From: Erinaceus europaeus
Lineage: Eukaryota; Chordata; Mammalia; Eulipotyphla; Erinaceidae
Direction: 5' to 3'
Assembly: GCF_950295315.1 (NCBI RefSeq)
Contig: NC_080185.1
Location: 46,047,237-46,111,236 of the forward strand
Length of the DNA stretch: 64,000 nucleotides
Made by a program: the position numbers and the translations under genes. The notes under the pieces are model-generated. The model searched no databases and had not been told where the DNA came from. It saw only the letters and a program-made list of their open reading frames with translations. This document shows, piece by piece, positions 55,393 to 64,000 of this stretch; the first letter of the stretch is position 1, and each line of letters starts with the position of its first letter.

Positions 55393-55621
55393 AGAAACTA
55401 AATGTACTTCTTCTGCAGGTTTGAAATGTGATAGAGAGGTAGGAAACCTTGCTTTTATACATAACTACAAAATGTGAGTGCAACTAGTTTAGTTTAAACA
55501 GAAATTTGACTATTTCCAAGATTTTACCTATGAAAGAAAGTTACTATTCTCTGAACTGTGGTAACCAATAAGTGGACTTTTAAGTTATTTAATGAACAAT
55601 GGAAAAGAAAAGGGAGGAACA

Positions 55622-56620
55622 CAGACATGATGGGCCTAGACTTCTAACAGATCCCTCTCTCCACTGTCACTGGTCATCTCCATCAGGAACAACATAATGG
55701 ACCCTGTCATGGGGCCCCATAGGACCTTGCCCTCAATGTGGATCAACAATGATAGGGACTACCCCATTCTCTAAAGGGAGGTTGAACCAAAATCCTCTAC
55801 CACTTGAGGAAGATGGGTCCATCAATGGGTCCAGCTTAGAATGCTCCTAGCTATGATCACAGAATGTGAGCTCAGACGTACAGGGATGTAGATGTTACAC
55901 AGGCTCCTGCACAGAATATAGGCCCCAAATAAAATCAGTGGGGTTTACAGTTAACAATATTTATACACTTTTCTGAGATTTGTGACCTACTCTCTTCCAT
56001 GATCCAGTTTTCTAGTACTATTTCCAATTCTTACAGTATCTTCCCAGACTATACCTTTGGTCCAACTGCATGTTAGCTGCCAGCAACAGGCAAAAATTAG
56101 TAAATTTATGGGCCCCTTGGAATATACCTAAAGTAGACTTACTATCTGTTCCCAATATGGAGACCCCCAACTCTCATCTGTCATATTCTTGCCTTTAGGT
56201 TCCTGATTATTAAACAATTTGTTCTTCTTTATATGGTAATGCTTTTTCAGACACCAAGTTGCAGATGCTACCATGATGCAAACCTGACTTCCCTCAGCAG
56301 ATGACCACACCAAAATACTCTGGAGCCTCACATTTCCAAAGCCCTACCCCACTAGGGAAAGATAGAAACAGGCTGGGAATATGGACCAACCTACCAATGC
56401 CCATATTCAGCAAAGAAGCAATTACAGAAGCCAGACCTTCTATCTTCTGCACCCCATAATGATCCTGGGTCCATGCTCCCAGAGAGACAAAGAATAGGAA
56501 AGCTTTTAAAGGAGGTTTGAATATGGAACTCTGGTGGTGGGAATTGTGTGGAATTGTACCCCTCTTATACTGTAGTCTTGCCCATACTTTTTATTTTATA
56601 ATTAAATTTAAAAAAAAGGG
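55622..56620 (+). mobile_element. L1 3'UTR, older subfamily
   Basis: ACAGACATGATGGGCCTAGAC through AAGTTGCAGATGCTACCATG, CAGGCTGGGAATATGGACC, CTCTGGTGGTGGGAATTGTG and TTTTATAATTAAATTTAAAAAAA. Closely collinear with 38320-39330. 5'-truncated. Confidence 0.88.
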
Positions 56621-56669
56621 AGAAAGGGAAAACTTAGCATCTAACAAGGAAAAACAAGATTGAAAAGTA

Positions 56670-56762
56670 AAAATACATAATAATGTTACACATGTACAAA
56701 CTATTGTATTTTACAATCAATAGTAAACCATTAATGCCCCAATAAAAATATAAATATATATG
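56670..56762 (+). mobile_element. L1 3' terminus, short
   Basis: TAATGTTACACATGTACAAACTATTGTATTTTAC and CCATTAATGCCCCAATAAAAATA; the same end type as 10560-10640. Confidence 0.7.
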
Positions 56763-57057
56763 TCATAAGAAAAAATCTGTAATAATCTATCTCAATTATT
56801 TGTTTAAGTTTCTCATTGGAGATGTTATACTGTCAGTAACCTTCACTAGTTACTATATTTTTAAAATCAGTGTTCCCTTTTCTGAGACATGGTTAAATAG
56901 ATTCTAGCAAACAAAGATCTCTGCTAAAGAACAATTAGAAATCAACTATGAAATGCAAGAAAACTTCATAACAATTAATAGTCTGGCTTGCTAGGTTAAC
57001 CACACCTCTGTATATCCAAAGACTGATGACTGTAGTACAAGGTATCAGAAGCGTGAA

Positions 57058-57145
57058 ACTCTTGGTGGGAATTGTACCCCTCTTATCCTATGGTCTTGTA
57101 AATATTTCCATTTTATAAATAAACTAAGAAATGTTAAAAAAAAAG
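57058..57145 (+). mobile_element. L1 3' terminus, ~85 bp
   Basis: CTTGGTGGGAATTGTACCCC, TATCCTATGGTCTTGTAAATA, ATAAATAAACTAAG and a poly(A). Extreme 5' truncation. Confidence 0.8.
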
Positions 57146-57476
57146 TGTGAGACTCTCAAAATGGATTTTCACAGCAAGGATTGTAGCTGCAATGATAGCC
57201 TTTGCTGTTGACAGATCTGACTCTCAGAATAGAGACTATGGACATTACAGTTCACTAATATTAGTACAATTCCAGGTGAGAGTAAAGGTCTGTTTCTGGA
57301 AGAAGCTGAGCTGTATAACCAGAAAGTATGTCTTAGTGTCATAAGCTACCAGCAGATAGACCAGCTGGGTCCTCTCCTATCTCATTCAGGAATTAACTGA
57401 TCAGCGATCTGGTCACAGTCCAAAGGCAGGGAAAACAGGCTTTAGCACAAATACAGGACAGGTATGGCCACACAAG
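57146..57476. other. Unassigned sequence
   Basis: No feature recognised. Confidence 0.35.
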
Positions 57477-57533
57477 ATCTCTCTCTCTCTCTCTCTCTCT
57501 CTCCCTCTCTCTCCCTCTACACACACACACACA

Positions 57534-57580
<47 letters not shown>
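57477..57580. repeat. (CT)n(AC)n microsatellite
   Basis: CT block 57477-57518, AC block 57519-57580. Confidence 0.95.
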
Positions 57581-57582
<2 letters not shown>

Positions 57583-57879
57583 AGTAGGACACATGACTAC
57601 AATGGGATCTGTTGTGGTTTTATTGTCTTAATGCCTTTTCTAGTCCCATCACTGCCAATGATGAAGCCACAGTGCCACCTGCAGGAAAACAAAGGAAGTT
57701 AACCCAGATGTGTACATAGAAAAATATTCTGGAACAGGAAGTTGCTCACTTGAATAGTGAGCTGCTTTGTGCACTGAAGGAAGCTTTGGTAATGTGGTCA
57801 CTTTTCATTCTCATTTCTGCCTCTCAGTCTCTATCAAAAGAAAGAAGAAAGAGAGAAAGAGACGCTATAAATGAAATTT

Positions 57880-58030
57880 CTTGAAGAGAATTATAGGTCA
57901 ATTCAAAGTCTCAGGTTTAATCTCCTGTGCCACCATACCACCATTAAGCCAGAGATGAGCAGTGCTCAAGAGAGAGAGAAAGAAAGAAAGAGACAGAAAG
58001 AGAGAAAGAGAGTAGCTCTCCAGAGAGTAA
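57880..58030 (+). mobile_element. Diverged SINE, third type, probable
   Basis: AAGTCTCAGGTTTAATCTCC (B-box-like), AAGCCAGAGATGAGCAGTGCTC, then a GAGA/GAAA tract. Head not clear. Confidence 0.5.
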
Positions 58031-58099
58031 ATATAAATATACAGAATTGTAGGTTGTAATAGACAAAAAATTTAGAAAATCCATCATAACAAAGCTTGT

Positions 58100-58815
58100 T
58101 TTGATGCAACACACCATGCCCAGACCAATTTTGACTTTTGTTTTTCTTTCTCTTGTTTCTTAGTTTCCATGAGTGAGTGAAATCATCAGATATTCATCCT
58201 TCTCCCTCTGGCTTATGTCTTATCATGATCCCTTTTAGTTCCATCCAAGATAAGGTAAAATAGTTGATTTCATAAGTTTTTATGATAGCGTAGTATTCCC
58301 TCATGCATATATACCACAACTTTCTTAACCATTCATCTGTCACTGGGCATCTGGTTTATTTTCCAGTTTAAGTTGTTGTAAATTCTGCTGCTATAAATAT
58401 AGATGTACCCAGATCTTTGGACAGGTCTTTCTGTGTTCTCTGGGTAGATTCTTAGGAGAGAGTGCCAGGTCATCTGGTGACCCATCTCTACTGTTCTGAG
58501 GAGTCTCCAGCTGTTTCCCACAGGAGTTAGGCCAATCCTCTTTCCCATCACCAATGTAGAAAGTTCCCTTTAAACCATATTGTTGCCAACAAGTGTTGCT
58601 TATGTCTTGTCTGATGTATGACATTCCCAACTGTGTGAAGTGCTATCTCATCCTTGCTTTTATTAGTATATCCCTGATAGTCAGTGACTTTAAGTATTTT
58701 TTATGTCCGTTGATCATATGGATATCTTCTTTGGTGATTAATGAAGGTCTTTTATACCTGGCTGCAAAGACTGGGAGATTTTACCATTTTTAAATGGTCG
58801 TTTTTCAACAAAGTA
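58100..58815 (-). pseudogene. Old L1 ORF2 C-terminal relic, minus
   Basis: Complement encodes, in broken frames, the region from before the Cys motif to the MEYY-like box (TGATAGCGTAGTATTCC, CATTCATCTGTCACTGGGC). Left edge includes the end of ORF2 (TTTCCATGAGTGAGTG). Stops and indels throughout. Confidence 0.82.
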
Positions 58816-58918
58816 TAAAGAGCATACAAAGAAGCAAATTTGCCCTTCAATACAAAGAAGCAAGTATGCTTTTCAATACAAAATAAATATCGGGCAGCTT
58901 TTCCCGGAGGAACACAGG

Positions 58919-59119
58919 CACATAGCTAATCAAACAACAACTTTTAAAATATTCTTTGTATTTCATTATTTATTTTTATTAAAGTACTGCTCAGCTCTGG
59001 TTTACAGTAGTGCTGGGGCACATAGCTAATCAAAGAACAACTTTTAAAATATTCTTTGTATTTCATTTATTGATTTTTATTAAAGTACTGCTCAGCTCTG
59101 GTTTACGGCAGTGCTGGGG
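58919..59119. repeat. 100-bp tandem duplication
   Basis: Unit 1 58919-59018 and unit 2 59019-59119, both starting CACATAGCTAATCAAA and ending GTGCTGGGG. They differ at about 4 positions. The unit spans the junction between flank and a minus-strand SINE. Confidence 0.95.
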
Positions 59120-59189
59120 ATTTCATCTGAGACCTTGAAGTCTCAGACATGAAAGTTTTTTGCATAAACATTATGCTGTTTCCCCAGTC
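58970..59189 (-). mobile_element. SINE, third type, minus, partly duplicated
   Basis: AAAGTACTGCTCAGCTCTGGTTTAC, TTTCATCTGAGACCTTG and ATTATGCTGTTTCCCC. The 3' portion exists twice because of the tandem duplication. Confidence 0.75.
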
Positions 59190-59206
59190 CAAGAAAGACT
59201 TTTAAA

Positions 59207-59474
59207 TATTTATTTATTTATTTCCTTTTTGTTGCCCTTGTTTTATTGTTGTAGTATTGTTGTTGCTATTGATGTCGTCACTGCTGGATAGGACAGAGAG
59301 AAATGGAGAGAGGAGAGGAAGACAGAGAGGGGGAGAGAAAGATAGAATTGCTTCACCACCTGTGAAGCAATTCCCCTGCAGGTGGGGAGCCGGGGGCTCG
59401 AACCGGGATCCTCACGCCGGTCCTTGAGCTTTGCACCACATGCGTTTAACCCCTCTGGCTACGGCCCAACTCCC
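59207..59474 (-). mobile_element. SINE, full length, minus, 17-bp duplication
   Basis: Tail complement TATTTATTTATTTCC, GACAGAGAGAAATGGAGAG, B-box complement GGGGGCTCGAACCGGGATCC, head complement GGCTACGGCCCAACTCCC. Target duplication CAAGAAAGACTTTTAAA at 59190-59206 and 59475-59491. Confidence 0.95.
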
Positions 59475-59491
59475 CAAGAAAGACTTTTAAA

Positions 59492-59714
59492 GTACTGTTT
59501 CACTTTTTATTTATTTGTTTTTACAAAGAACTAAAGGAAAACAAACACAGAACTAAAGTTTAGGAAAATGATTAATAAATCAGAGTGTCAGTATAGACAA
59601 AATAATAAAAAACAAACAAAATCTGAACCTAAAAATGCAACAAAACTGAAAATTCACTAGAAAAATTCAAAAGAAAACTTAAACAATAAGAGATAAGAAT
59701 CTGTGATGGTGATA
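59492..59714. other. Short unassigned spacer
   Basis: AT-rich left flank of the plus-strand L1. The target duplication cannot be confirmed because the L1 3' end lies outside the window. Confidence 0.4.
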
Positions 59715-60179
59715 GGAGGGGTAAGATGGTGGACTGAGAAGCTGCTAGGATTGAGCTCTGATCACATCTTCTGGAAATGGTAGGATTTTCTGCCTTTAGT
59801 AGGCCAATCAATAAGGGGTCCTAGCTGTGACACCAAGGAGGTGACTATAACTTAATTTGGGTCAAGAATTAGAGTAGAGGTGGCGCGGACTAGCAGGCAG
59901 CTGCTCCAGACTTCCCAGGCGGTGGCGGGCAAGGCGGGTGTGCCAGGCATTGTCCTCGGCCCGGGAAAGCGGCTCCTCAGCCGGTTGCAGAGTGCTATTG
60001 GGCGGCCGGCAGAGGACCGGGAGGGAGCACTATAGCTCGGGGGCTATCTCTTGGGAGTCTCTGGGGACCACCGCAACCATGAGGGTGGATCTGAGGACAT
60101 CCTTGAGTACAGCTCTTATTGGATCAAAAGGACTTGGAGCTAGTTTTCATCTTTGAGAAAACTTCGGGGGGGGGGGGAG
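59715..60179 (+). promoter_or_regulatory. Extra upstream L1 promoter unit, CpG-rich
   Basis: 59715-59879 is a copy of the L1 5'UTR head (GTAAGATGGTGGACTGAGAAGC ... AGAATTAGAGTAGA). It is followed by about 285 bp of GC-rich sequence (59880-60165) with at least 14 CpGs by eye, then a run of 12 Gs and the head again. The GC-rich block is absent from the minus-strand L1. The AAGATGGTGG core departs by one base from the YY1-type AAGATGGCGG of the second head. Confidence 0.75.
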
Positions 60180-61306
60180 TTTCCCGGAAGATGGCGGACT
60201 GAGAAGCTGCTAGTGGCTGAGCTCTGATCACATCTCCTGGAAACGGTAGGATTTTCTGCCTTTAGCAGGCCAGGCAATAAGGGGTCCTAGCGGTGACACC
60301 AAGGAGTGACTATAACTTAATTTGGGTTAAGAATTAGAGTAGGGAAAAAAGGGGAAAAAAAAAAGGAAAAAAATTTTTTTCTTCCTTTTAATATTCAAGC
60401 ATACCTCCTCCCTGAACCCCCCCATAACCAGTCCTTTTCTTTACCAAATTCCTGTCCCACCAGGGAGTATCATTAATTCTAAGTCTATACCCTTCTGAAA
60501 CCTCTGGCCTTTTTTCTTTCTAAGTAGCCAACCCCCCCACCTCACCCCGCATAGCTAATTAAATAATTAAAAATAAATACATTTAAAAAAACCTTTCCTT
60601 TCACTGCCCTTTTATGACTGTTATTTTTCTTATCTTTTTCTTTTTTTCTCTCTCTCTTTCTTTCTTTTTCTTTTTTTCTTTTTCTCATTCTTGTCATCCC
60701 TTCTTCCTTAATCCTACAGCTTCCAAAGTCACAGCCTCCAGCCCTCACACCAACAAACAGTGTGCTTTTTTGAATTCACTGATACACATTTGGGAATTTC
60801 CTTTCACTGCTCTTTAATTACAGCTCTTTTTCTTATCTTTTCCCTTTTCTCTCTCTTGTCTCTCCCTCTCTCTCTCTCTCTTTTTTAATCTTGTCATACA
60901 CTTCTTCCTTCTTCTTTGCCTTTCTGAATTTGTGAATTATTTTGGGGAAGAAATCTGACTCAGAGTGGACTCTCTATGTGTGTATCTCTGCTCTAGTTCC
61001 CTTTGCCCTCTTGTTACCCCTAGAATATAGTGGACAGTAGATTTGCATAACTGTCTATTCTTGCTATCCTTTCTTTCTTTTCTCTTTCTTCACTGGGATT
61101 TGGTTACTATTTTTCACGGATTGTAGAAATTGTTTAGCTAACTGGTAACTATTAAACTACTTCAATACTTGCTTCAGTTGCTACTGTAATTCCTGAGGTT
61201 GGTGAGTGCAATTGTCATAAAGGTATTTAGTACAGTGTTACTTGTACTCAAGACACAACAACTGAGGAACAACAGAGCATAAAAAAGACACACATAAATA
61301 AATAAA
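60180..61306 (+). promoter_or_regulatory. L1 5'UTR and promoter
   Basis: Second head with AAGATGGCGGAC (YY1-type core) at 60188, collinear with 34542-33414 reversed. Contains poly-A and pyrimidine-rich stretches (60605-60680, 60840-60890) and ends at the ORF1 ATG. Expected to hold the RNA polymerase II promoter for the L1 transcript. Confidence 0.85.
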
Positions 61307-62221
61307 ATGGGTAGATCAAAAACAAATAAAACTGCTACTCCAATGAATGAAGACAAGACCCCAGAAGAAACTACAAATAAACTAGAAGTAACCATAAATA
61401 AGAAAAGTATGCAAGCAATAATAAACATATTAATCCCAGAAATGAAAACAACATTGGAGGAAAGGAATGGCAGTATTAGGGAAACAACAGTTGAGACCCC
61501 CAAGGAAAATACTGATTATCTTGAGGCAATTAGAGAACCGAAAGCTGAAATAGCTATAATGAAGAAAGAAGCTGAGGCAAGGGAAAGCAGACTAACAGAA
61601 GCAGAAAACAGAATTAGTCAGACAGAGGATGAGTTAGAGAAAACAAAGAAAGAGGTGAAAGAGCTTAAAAAGAGACTGAGAGACACTGAAAACAACAACA
61701 GAGACATATGGGATGATCTCAAAAGAAGTAACATTTGTATAATTGGCCTGCTAGAGGAAGAAAGAGAGGAAGGGGAAGCAAACATTCTAGAGGAAATAAT
61801 AGAAGAAAACTTCCCAGACCTGAATAACAGAAAGGACATCAAGATTCAAGAGGCCCAGAGAGTACCAAACAGAATCAACCCAGACCTGAAGACACCAAGA
61901 CACATCATAGTCACGATGAGAAGAAGTAAAGATAAAGAAAGGATCCTAAAGGCTGCAAGAGAGAAACAAAAAGTCACATACAAGGGAAAACCCATAAGAT
62001 TATCTACAGACTTCTCCACACAAACTCTAAAAGCCAGAAGGGAGTGGCAAGACATCTATCGAGCCCTGAATGAAAAAGGGTATCAACCAAGGATAATATA
62101 TCCTGCTAGACTTTCATTCAAACTAGATGGAGGGATCAAAACCTTCTTAGATAAACAACAGTTAAAGGAGGCAACCATCAGCAAGCCGGCCCTGAATGAA
62201 GTTCTGAAAGACCTCTTATAA
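61307..62221 (+). CDS. L1 ORF1: L1 ORF1 protein, intact frame
   Basis: 304 codons from ATG to TAA, one residue longer than the copy at 33413 (ends KDLL against KDL). Same architecture: basic N-terminus, coiled coil at about 70-135, RRM-like domain at about 140-225 (SNICIIGLLE, HIIVTMRRSKDK), C-terminal domain (RREWQDIYRALNEKG, ARLSFKLDGG). In the RRM-like domain CIIGLLE replaces RIIGLPE, and a Cys replaces Arg there. These may weaken RNA binding, but that is inference. Confidence 0.92.
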   Translation: MGRSKTNKTATPMNEDKTPEETTNKLEVTINKKSMQAIINILIPEMKTTLEERNGSIRETTVETPKENTDYLEAIREPKAEIAIMKKEAEARESRLTEAENRISQTEDELEKTKKEVKELKKRLRDTENNNRDIWDDLKRSNICIIGLLEEEREEGEANILEEIIEENFPDLNNRKDIKIQEAQRVPNRINPDLKTPRHIIVTMRRSKDKERILKAAREKQKVTYKGKPIRLSTDFSTQTLKARREWQDIYRALNEKGYQPRIIYPARLSFKLDGGIKTFLDKQQLKEATISKPALNEVLKDLL

Positions 62222-62277
62222 ACAAGAACATCACTATAATACTGGCAATAATCAGAGAAAACAAATTTTTTTAACAA

Positions 62278-64000
62278 TGGCACTACAATACATTAAATCC
62301 ATAATATCAATAAATGTCAATGGCTTAAATCACCCATCAAAAGGCACAGGGTGGGGGGATGGATCAGAAAACATAACCCAACCATATGCTGCTTGCAAGA
62401 ATCCCATCTGTCACAACAAGATAAACACAGACTTAAAGTGAAAGGATGGAAAACTATCATACAGGCTAACGGACAACAAAAAAGGGCAGCAACAGCCATT
62501 CTCATCTCAGACACGATAGATTTTAAATTAAATAAAGTAATAAAAGATAGGCAAGGACATTACATAATGATTAGAGGATCAATCAGCCAAGAAGACTTAA
62601 CAATTATTAACATCTATGCACCCAATGAGGGACCATCTAAATACATTAAGCATCTACTGAAAGAATTTCAAAAATACATCAATAGTAATACAATAATAGT
62701 GGGAGACTTCAAAACCCCACTCTCACACTTACACAGATCAACAAAGCAGAGAACCAATAAAGATACAAGAGAATTGAATGAAGAGATCGACAGACAAGAC
62801 CTCTTGGACATTTTCAGACTCCTCCACACCAAAAAACTTGAATAAACCTTCTTTTCAAATCCACATAACACATACTCAAGGATAGACCAAAGGTTAGGCC
62901 ACAAGGACAGCATCAGTAAATTCAAGAGCATTGAAATCATCCTAAGTATCTTCTCAGACCACAATGGAGTAAAACTAACATTTAACAACAAACAGAAAAT
63001 TATTAAAAGACACAGAATTTGGAAACTAAACAACATGCTCCTTTAGAACCACTGGGTCATAGACTCACTCAAGCAGGAAATTCAAATGTTCCTGGAAGCT
63101 AACGAAAATGAAGACAAAACCTATCAAAACATTTGGGACACAGCTAAAGCAGTACTGACAGGGAAACTTATAGCCATACAATCACATATTAAACACCAAG
63201 AAGAAGCTCAAATGAACGACCTTACTGCAGACCTCAAGGACTTAGAGGAAGAGGAACAAAGGAACCCTAAAGCAACCAGAAGGACAGAAATCACTAAAGT
63301 TAGAGCAGAAATAAACCACATCGAGAATAAAAGAACCATACAAAAGATCAATGAAGCCAAATGTTGGTTCTTTGAAAGATTAAACAAAAATTGACAAACC
63401 CCTACCCAGACTCACCAAACAAAAAAGAGAGAAGACTCAAATTAATAGAATTGCAAACAATGGAGGAGATATGACAACTGACACCACAGAAATCCAGAGA
63501 ATCCTGCGAAACTTCTATAAAGAACTATATGCCACCAAGCTAGAGAATCTGGAAGAAATGGAACAATTCCTAGAAATATATGCCCTTCCAAAACTGAACC
63601 AAGAAGAACTACAAAATCTAAATGCACCAATCACAGACAAAGAAATTGAAACCGTTATTAAGAATCTCCCCAACAACAAAAGCCCTGGACCAGATGGCTT
63701 CACAAATGAATTCTACAAAACTTTCAGGAAACAGTTAATACCCATACTTCTTAAGCTATTCCATAAGATTGAAGAAACAGGAATACTCCCTTCTACCTTC
63801 TATGAAGCCAACATCACCCTGATACCAAAAGCTGTTAGGGACAGAACAAAAAAGGAAAACTACAGACCAATATCTCTGATGAACATTGATGCCAAAATAT
63901 TAAACAAGATCTTGGCCAATCGGATACAGCAACATATCAAAAAGATTGTTCATCACGACCAAGTGGGATTCATCCCAGGAACGCAAGGCTGGTTCAACAT
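62278..64000 (+). pseudogene. L1 ORF2: L1 ORF2, damaged, runs off window
   Basis: True ATG at 62278, 56 bp after the ORF1 stop. One base is lost near 62325 relative to the minus copy, shifting the frame. The endonuclease continues in 62351-62845 with QESH but has GDFKTPLS where the minus copy has GDFNTPLS, so a catalytic Asn is replaced by Lys. There is a private TAA at 62843-62845, a TAG at 63044-63046 shared with the minus L1, and one extra A near 63385. Beyond that the RT start ([16 protein letters not shown]) is open to the window end. Confidence 0.93.

Larger units (their letters stand above)
60180..64000 (+). mobile_element. Full-length-type L1, 3' part beyond window
   Basis: 5'UTR, ORF1 (61307-62221) and ORF2 (from 62278) in order. 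The window ends in the RT domain, after the [12 protein letters not shown] segment. No 5' truncation; ORF1 is intact. ORF2 is dead. Same subfamily as the minus-strand L1. Confidence 0.93.

Overview
This is a mammalian nuclear DNA window with no host exon, tRNA, rRNA or other cellular gene that I can recognise. About two thirds is interspersed repeats, nested inside one another; the rest is AT-rich sequence that I cannot assign. The tRNA-derived SINE found throughout has a head with A and B boxes, then CTGCAGGTGTCT, a pyrimidine-rich stretch, and a CAACAAGGGCAACAAAAGGGAATAAATA tail type. I recognise it as the SINE typical of hedgehogs (Erinaceidae), so Erinaceus or a close relative is the likely source. 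This identification is from memory, not from a search.

Layout. 0-24.8 kb: old LINE-1 (L1) 3' ends, ancient L1 ORF2 pieces and an ORF1-only (HAL1-like) relic, with many SINEs between stretches of unassigned sequence. 24.88-34.54 kb: a near full-length L1 on the minus strand (1.36-kb 3'UTR, decayed ORF2, intact 303-codon ORF1, 5'UTR). It is split inside the reverse transcriptase active-site box by a 2,368-bp LTR provirus, also on the minus strand, flanked by the 6-bp duplication ATCTGC. 34.5-39.3 kb: L1 3'UTR and ORF2 pieces on the plus strand, one of them carrying a solo LTR. 39.5-45.4 kb: an ancient L1 relic, SINEs and two more solo LTRs, each nested in a SINE with a perfect 6-bp duplication. 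45.5-50.1 kb: long L1 3'UTRs and ORF2 relics. 50.98-52.74 kb: a textbook 5'-inverted (twin-primed) L1 with a 15-bp duplication. 53-59.5 kb: older L1 pieces, SINEs, microsatellites and a fresh 100-bp tandem duplication. 59.7-64.0 kb: the 5' part of a second full-length-type L1 on the plus strand, cut off by the window end. It has an intact 304-codon ORF1, a damaged ORF2 and an unusual doubled, CpG-rich 5'UTR.

How the parts relate. The autonomous machinery is L1: ORF1p (RNA-binding trimer) and ORF2p (endonuclease and reverse transcriptase). The SINEs, with A-rich tails and 9-17-bp target duplications, look L1-mobilised. The LTR elements are a separate system with 6-bp duplications, as in betaretrovirus-like (class II) elements. 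No element here looks able to move on its own: both L1 ORF2 copies are broken and share one nonsense codon, and the provirus keeps no recognisable gag, pol or env.

The most unusual items are the tandem CpG-rich L1 promoter at 59.7-60.3 kb, the ORF2 stop codon shared by two L1 copies, the antisense open frame in the L1 5'UTR, the G-quadruplex-like tract kept in the L1 3'UTR, and the provirus with a tandem-repeat, proline-rich frame.
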